From CAYNRA01 sp046293395 (GTDB lineage Bacteria > Bacteroidota > Bacteroidia > Cytophagales > Spirosomataceae), in assembly GCA_046293395.1 (NCBI GenBank), contig JBKBOU010000001.1:1240001-1304000 (forward strand): DNA of 64,000 bases, in the 5' to 3' direction. The notes under the pieces were generated by a model, which was given only the letters and a program-made list of their open reading frames with translations, was not told where the DNA came from and ran no database searches. Shown here one piece after another: positions 61,190-64,000 of the stretch (the first letter of the stretch is position 1; the number at the start of each line of letters is the position of its first letter). A program made the translations under genes and the position numbers.

Positions 61190-63739
61190 ATGAATGTAAC
61201 TATTCGCTTTCTCTTTACTTTCCTTTTTATCTCCCAACTTGCTTTTGCACAAGGGAAATACGAGGGTAGAGTACTCGATCAAAACAAACAGCCGCTCATC
61301 GGAGCTGCTATCACAGAAAAAGGCACAGCCAATGGTGTTTTTTCAGATGCCAACGGTGCTTTTAGCTTGACGGCCGTCAGCCCGTCCTCTGTATTTGTCG
61401 TTAGCTTTATCGGCTATCAATCCAGAGAACTAAAAGCCAGCGAACTCACAGGCGATATCATCTTGGAAGAAGGAAATTCCCTGCAACAAGTGGTTATCGT
61501 CGGCTCAAGAAGCCTTAATCGCTCCGCAACAGACACGCCCGCAGCCGTGGACATCATTGACATCAAAGAAGTGAGCAGCAAAACAGGGCAATTGGACATG
61601 AACCAACTTTTGCAATTTGCCGCACCTTCTTTTAACTCCAACAGACAGTCGGGTTCGGATGGTACAGACCACATTGACCCTGCCTCTCTCCGTGGTTTAG
61701 GCCCTGACCAAACGCTTGTTCTCATCAACGGCAAAAGACGTCACCAAACATCTCTCGTAAATATTTACGGCACACGTGGTAGAGGAAATACAGGAACAGA
61801 CTTAAACGGGATTCCCGTTGCTGCCATCGAACGTATTGAAATCTTGCGCGACGGTGCAGCAGCTCAATACGGCTCTGACGCCATCGCTGGGGTTATTAAT
61901 ATTGTTCTAAAAAGCAATACCAACAGCGGGGAAGTAAACGTCAACGGAGGTGCGTACCAAGCTTCTTATCGTTTTGATGATAAAAAATGGGACGGTCTGA
62001 ACTACAACGTCAACATGAATTATGGTATCAAAATCGGAAAAGATGGTTTTGCCAATATTACCACAGACTATAACTTCAGAGACCATACAAACCGGGCAAA
62101 TGCCAATATTGACGAACTTGCCCGTCGGGAATTTGGCGACCCTCGCGCAACCAATTCATCTATTTTCTTGAATAGCCAATTTGCGCTATCTTCATCTGTT
62201 TCTATGTATGTTTTTGGTGGTACAAATACCCGCAACGGGGCATCGTATGCCTGGACTCGTTTCCCTGACGACGATAGAAATATACCTGCAATTTATCCAA
62301 ATGGTTTTGACCCGCTCATCAAAGCGAAAATCAATGACAATGCGTTAACTGCCGGATTTAGAACTCAAAAAAATGGCTGGGATATTGATTTAAGCAATAC
62401 ATTTGGAAAAAATAGCTTTGCTTACAGCCTTGAAAACACCCTCAATAGTTCATTAGGAGCTAGCTCTCCAACAAAATTCGAGGCTGGTGGATTCAGCTTG
62501 AGCCAAAACACGACGAATTTCGGAGCTTCTAAGTTTTATAAATCTATTTTAAGTGGACTAAACATTGCTTTCGGTGCTGAATATCGCGTTGAAAACTACG
62601 CTATCACCGCAGGGGAAGAAAAATCTTGGAAAAGTTACCAAGATGGGGTTGCACCTGGTTCACAAGGATTTCCAGGTTTCCAACCAGGAGATGAAATTCA
62701 GGCAAGCCGTTCAAATGTAGGGATTTACGCAGATACAGAAATTGATTTCACCAAGAAATTCATGATTGGCGTTGCTGCTCGTTTCGAGAATTACTCTGAT
62801 TTTGGTGGAACATTGAACGGAAAAATTTCAACGCGTTACAAAGTGAACGATGTTTTCACGCTTCGTGGAACAGCAAGTACGGGCTTCCGTGCACCCTCTT
62901 TGCCACAAATTTACTTCAATTCTACTGTTACCAACTTCATCGGCGGTGTCGCACAAGAGGTACTTATTGCTAGAAATGACAGCCGTGTTACCCAAACATT
63001 GGGTATTCCAGCTCTGAAACAAGAACGTTCGCAAAACTTGAGCGCTGGTTTTACGGTTCGTCCTTCTAATTCTTTCTCATTAACGGTAGATGGTTACTTA
63101 GTGAAAGTGAAAGACAGAATCGTATTGACAGGACAATTTACCAACGAAGACCCCGAAATCGGTTCCCTTCTTAGTGATTTAAACGTCAGTAGAGCTCAAT
63201 TTTTTACGAATGCTGTCTCGACTACAACCAAAGGTTTAGACATCATTCTTTCGAACAGAAATGCTTTGGGTAAAGGCTACCTTACGACTTCATTTGCTGC
63301 GAATTTTAACGAATTGACCATTAATTCAGTCAATACCAATGAAAAACTGGCTAGAAAAGAAGATACCTATTTTGATTTGCGAGAAAGTTACTTCTTACGT
63401 GCTTCTGCACCTCCTTCGAAATTAAACCTAACTCTTGATTATCAAATCAAAAAATCTTCTTTCTTGGTGCGTTTTGTTCGTTTCGGACAAATCGAATTGG
63501 CAAACTGGAACTACGACGAAAATGATTTGGATGTTTATACGCCTAAAATCACAACGGATTGGGGCTATACTTTCAAGCCGAGTCAGAAAATCAACTTTAC
63601 AGTGGGCGCCAACAACGTTTTCAATGTATTTCCTGATATGTCTTCAGGATTTGTTACGGAATCGGGTGGTCCTTGGGATCCTGTTCAAATGGGCTGGAAT
63701 GGCGCATTCTGGTACGGAAAACTCAAATTCGGTATCTAA
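61190..63739 (+). CDS. TonB-dependent receptor with carboxypeptidase-like domain
   Basis: An 849-residue outer-membrane importer. Signal peptide (about 1-20), then a CarboxypepD_reg-like domain (about 22-95: YEGRVLDQNKQPLIGAAI, FVVSFIGYQSREL), a plug domain (about 105-235: LRGLGPDQTLVLINGKRRH, ERIEILRDGAAAQYGSDAIAGVINI in parts), and a 22-strand barrel ending in WYGKLKFGI. The signature GTRGRGNTGTDLNGIPVAAI belongs to a receptor group without a SusD partner, and none is encoded here. The substrate is unknown. It lies 75 bases after the DPP-IV-like gene. Confidence 0.95.
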   Translation: MNVTIRFLFTFLFISQLAFAQGKYEGRVLDQNKQPLIGAAITEKGTANGVFSDANGAFSLTAVSPSSVFVVSFIGYQSRELKASELTGDIILEEGNSLQQVVIVGSRSLNRSATDTPAAVDIIDIKEVSSKTGQLDMNQLLQFAAPSFNSNRQSGSDGTDHIDPASLRGLGPDQTLVLINGKRRHQTSLVNIYGTRGRGNTGTDLNGIPVAAIERIEILRDGAAAQYGSDAIAGVINIVLKSNTNSGEVNVNGGAYQASYRFDDKKWDGLNYNVNMNYGIKIGKDGFANITTDYNFRDHTNRANANIDELARREFGDPRATNSSIFLNSQFALSSSVSMYVFGGTNTRNGASYAWTRFPDDDRNIPAIYPNGFDPLIKAKINDNALTAGFRTQKNGWDIDLSNTFGKNSFAYSLENTLNSSLGASSPTKFEAGGFSLSQNTTNFGASKFYKSILSGLNIAFGAEYRVENYAITAGEEKSWKSYQDGVAPGSQGFPGFQPGDEIQASRSNVGIYADTEIDFTKKFMIGVAARFENYSDFGGTLNGKISTRYKVNDVFTLRGTASTGFRAPSLPQIYFNSTVTNFIGGVAQEVLIARNDSRVTQTLGIPALKQERSQNLSAGFTVRPSNSFSLTVDGYLVKVKDRIVLTGQFTNEDPEIGSLLSDLNVSRAQFFTNAVSTTTKGLDIILSNRNALGKGYLTTSFAANFNELTINSVNTNEKLARKEDTYFDLRESYFLRASAPPSKLNLTLDYQIKKSSFLVRFVRFGQIELANWNYDENDLDVYTPKITTDWGYTFKPSQKINFTVGANNVFNVFPDMSSGFVTESGGPWDPVQMGWNGAFWYGKLKFGI

Positions 63740-63741
63740 TC

Positions 63742-63785
63742 AAAAACTCCCGTACTCATATAAAAAGAGTACGGGAGTTTTTTTT
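63742..63785 (+). terminator. Terminator of the TonB receptor gene
   Basis: Stem AAAACTCCCGTACTC/GAGTACGGGAGTTTT with a loop of about 9 bases and a long T-tract. Confidence 0.92.
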
Positions 63786-63993
63786 ACAAAAAGCTTTGTC
63801 TAGCTTCATCTTCCCAAATAGCCATCGCTAATCGGATTTTATCGTAGCCATATTCTCCATTTAATGCATCAAAAAGTGGTTTTACTGGCAATAAAGGCGT
63901 AATTCCTATCTCTTCTGCCTTTTTAACAATTACCTCATATTCTTCTTTTTCTATTAATTTCCATAAATCAATCGACGGTTCCTCTGGCTTCAT
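63784..63993 (-). CDS. Short acidic protein of unknown function, possibly cut by the window edge
   Basis: A frame of 69 codons ends at 63784, just inside the terminator. It starts at an ATG at 63991-63993, but the frame stays open to the window edge, so the true start may lie outside. The product is acidic and helical (EEYEVIVKKAEEIG, YGYDKIRLAMAIWEDEA). No family is recognised. Confidence 0.55.
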   Translation of the reverse strand: MKPEEPSIDLWKLIEKEEYEVIVKKAEEIGITPLLPVKPLFDALNGEYGYDKIRLAMAIWEDEARQSFL

Positions 63994-64000
63994 TCGAATC

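Overview
The window is a 64 kb piece of a chromosome from a Bacteroidota bacterium, most likely of the Cytophagia. The signs are a one-piece hybrid two-component regulator (propeller sensor to AraC output), an ECF sigma factor paired with an anti-sigma/beta-barrel fusion, families largely confined to the phylum (DUF4301, DUF5777, PepSY-like lipoproteins, PorE-like OmpA protein), promoters fitting the phylum consensus (TTG, about 20 bp, TAnnTTTG), and few recognisable Shine-Dalgarno sites. Most of it is ordinary core genome: genes are dense, on both strands, and convergent pairs often share a terminator or overlap.

Layout. 1-4021: the 3' part of uvrC, an ArsC/YffB-like protein, a thioredoxin-fold lipoprotein, RidA and a TIGR04282-type transferase. 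4022-4844: no gene, but two diverged copies of a 230-bp structured element, each ending in a terminator on the minus strand. 4845-11681: a large hybrid sensor/regulator and an unrecognised 827-residue protein. 11945-17332: DUF4301 protein, proA, a family-2 glycosyltransferase, a patatin lipase and two very small unannotated genes. 17537-25164: rsgA, a PorE-like OmpA protein, a CLC transporter with fluoride-type motifs, a LytTR regulator with a dead receiver, prfB with its programmed frameshift, and two envelope proteins. 25383-29879: gyrB, then an HNH nuclease / NIF3 / zinc-ribbon operon on the other strand. 30068-36502: the sigma/anti-sigma pair, divergent from a Rieske lipoprotein, two PepSY-like lipoproteins, a DUF5777 barrel and YceI. 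36532-36786: a tRNA-like cloverleaf and tRNA-Glu. 37250-51926: M14 peptidase, cytochrome b561, PxpBC, YyaL, the glyoxylate shunt operon aceB-aceA, pyrG, and an SGNH hydrolase/kynureninase pair. 51939-53962: a 1.8 kb cassette between 211-bp direct repeats. 53854-64000: nhaD, the three-gene pnt operon, a DUF202 protein, a DPP-IV-like peptidase, a TonB-dependent receptor and a short ORF at the edge.

Three places deserve attention. (1) The cassette at 51939-53962 carries a DEDDh exonuclease-BRCT protein and a small BRCT-like partner, is AT-rich, and is bounded by a duplication of the 3' end of nhaD. (2) The ECF sigma factor and its putative dual-membrane anti-sigma protein lie back to back with a five-gene envelope cluster (Rieske, PepSY-like, barrel, YceI) that looks like one system. 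(3) The duplicated element after the hybrid regulator has three conserved hairpins and a compensatory base-pair change, which suggests a structured RNA. All functions are read from sequence motifs; no search was run.
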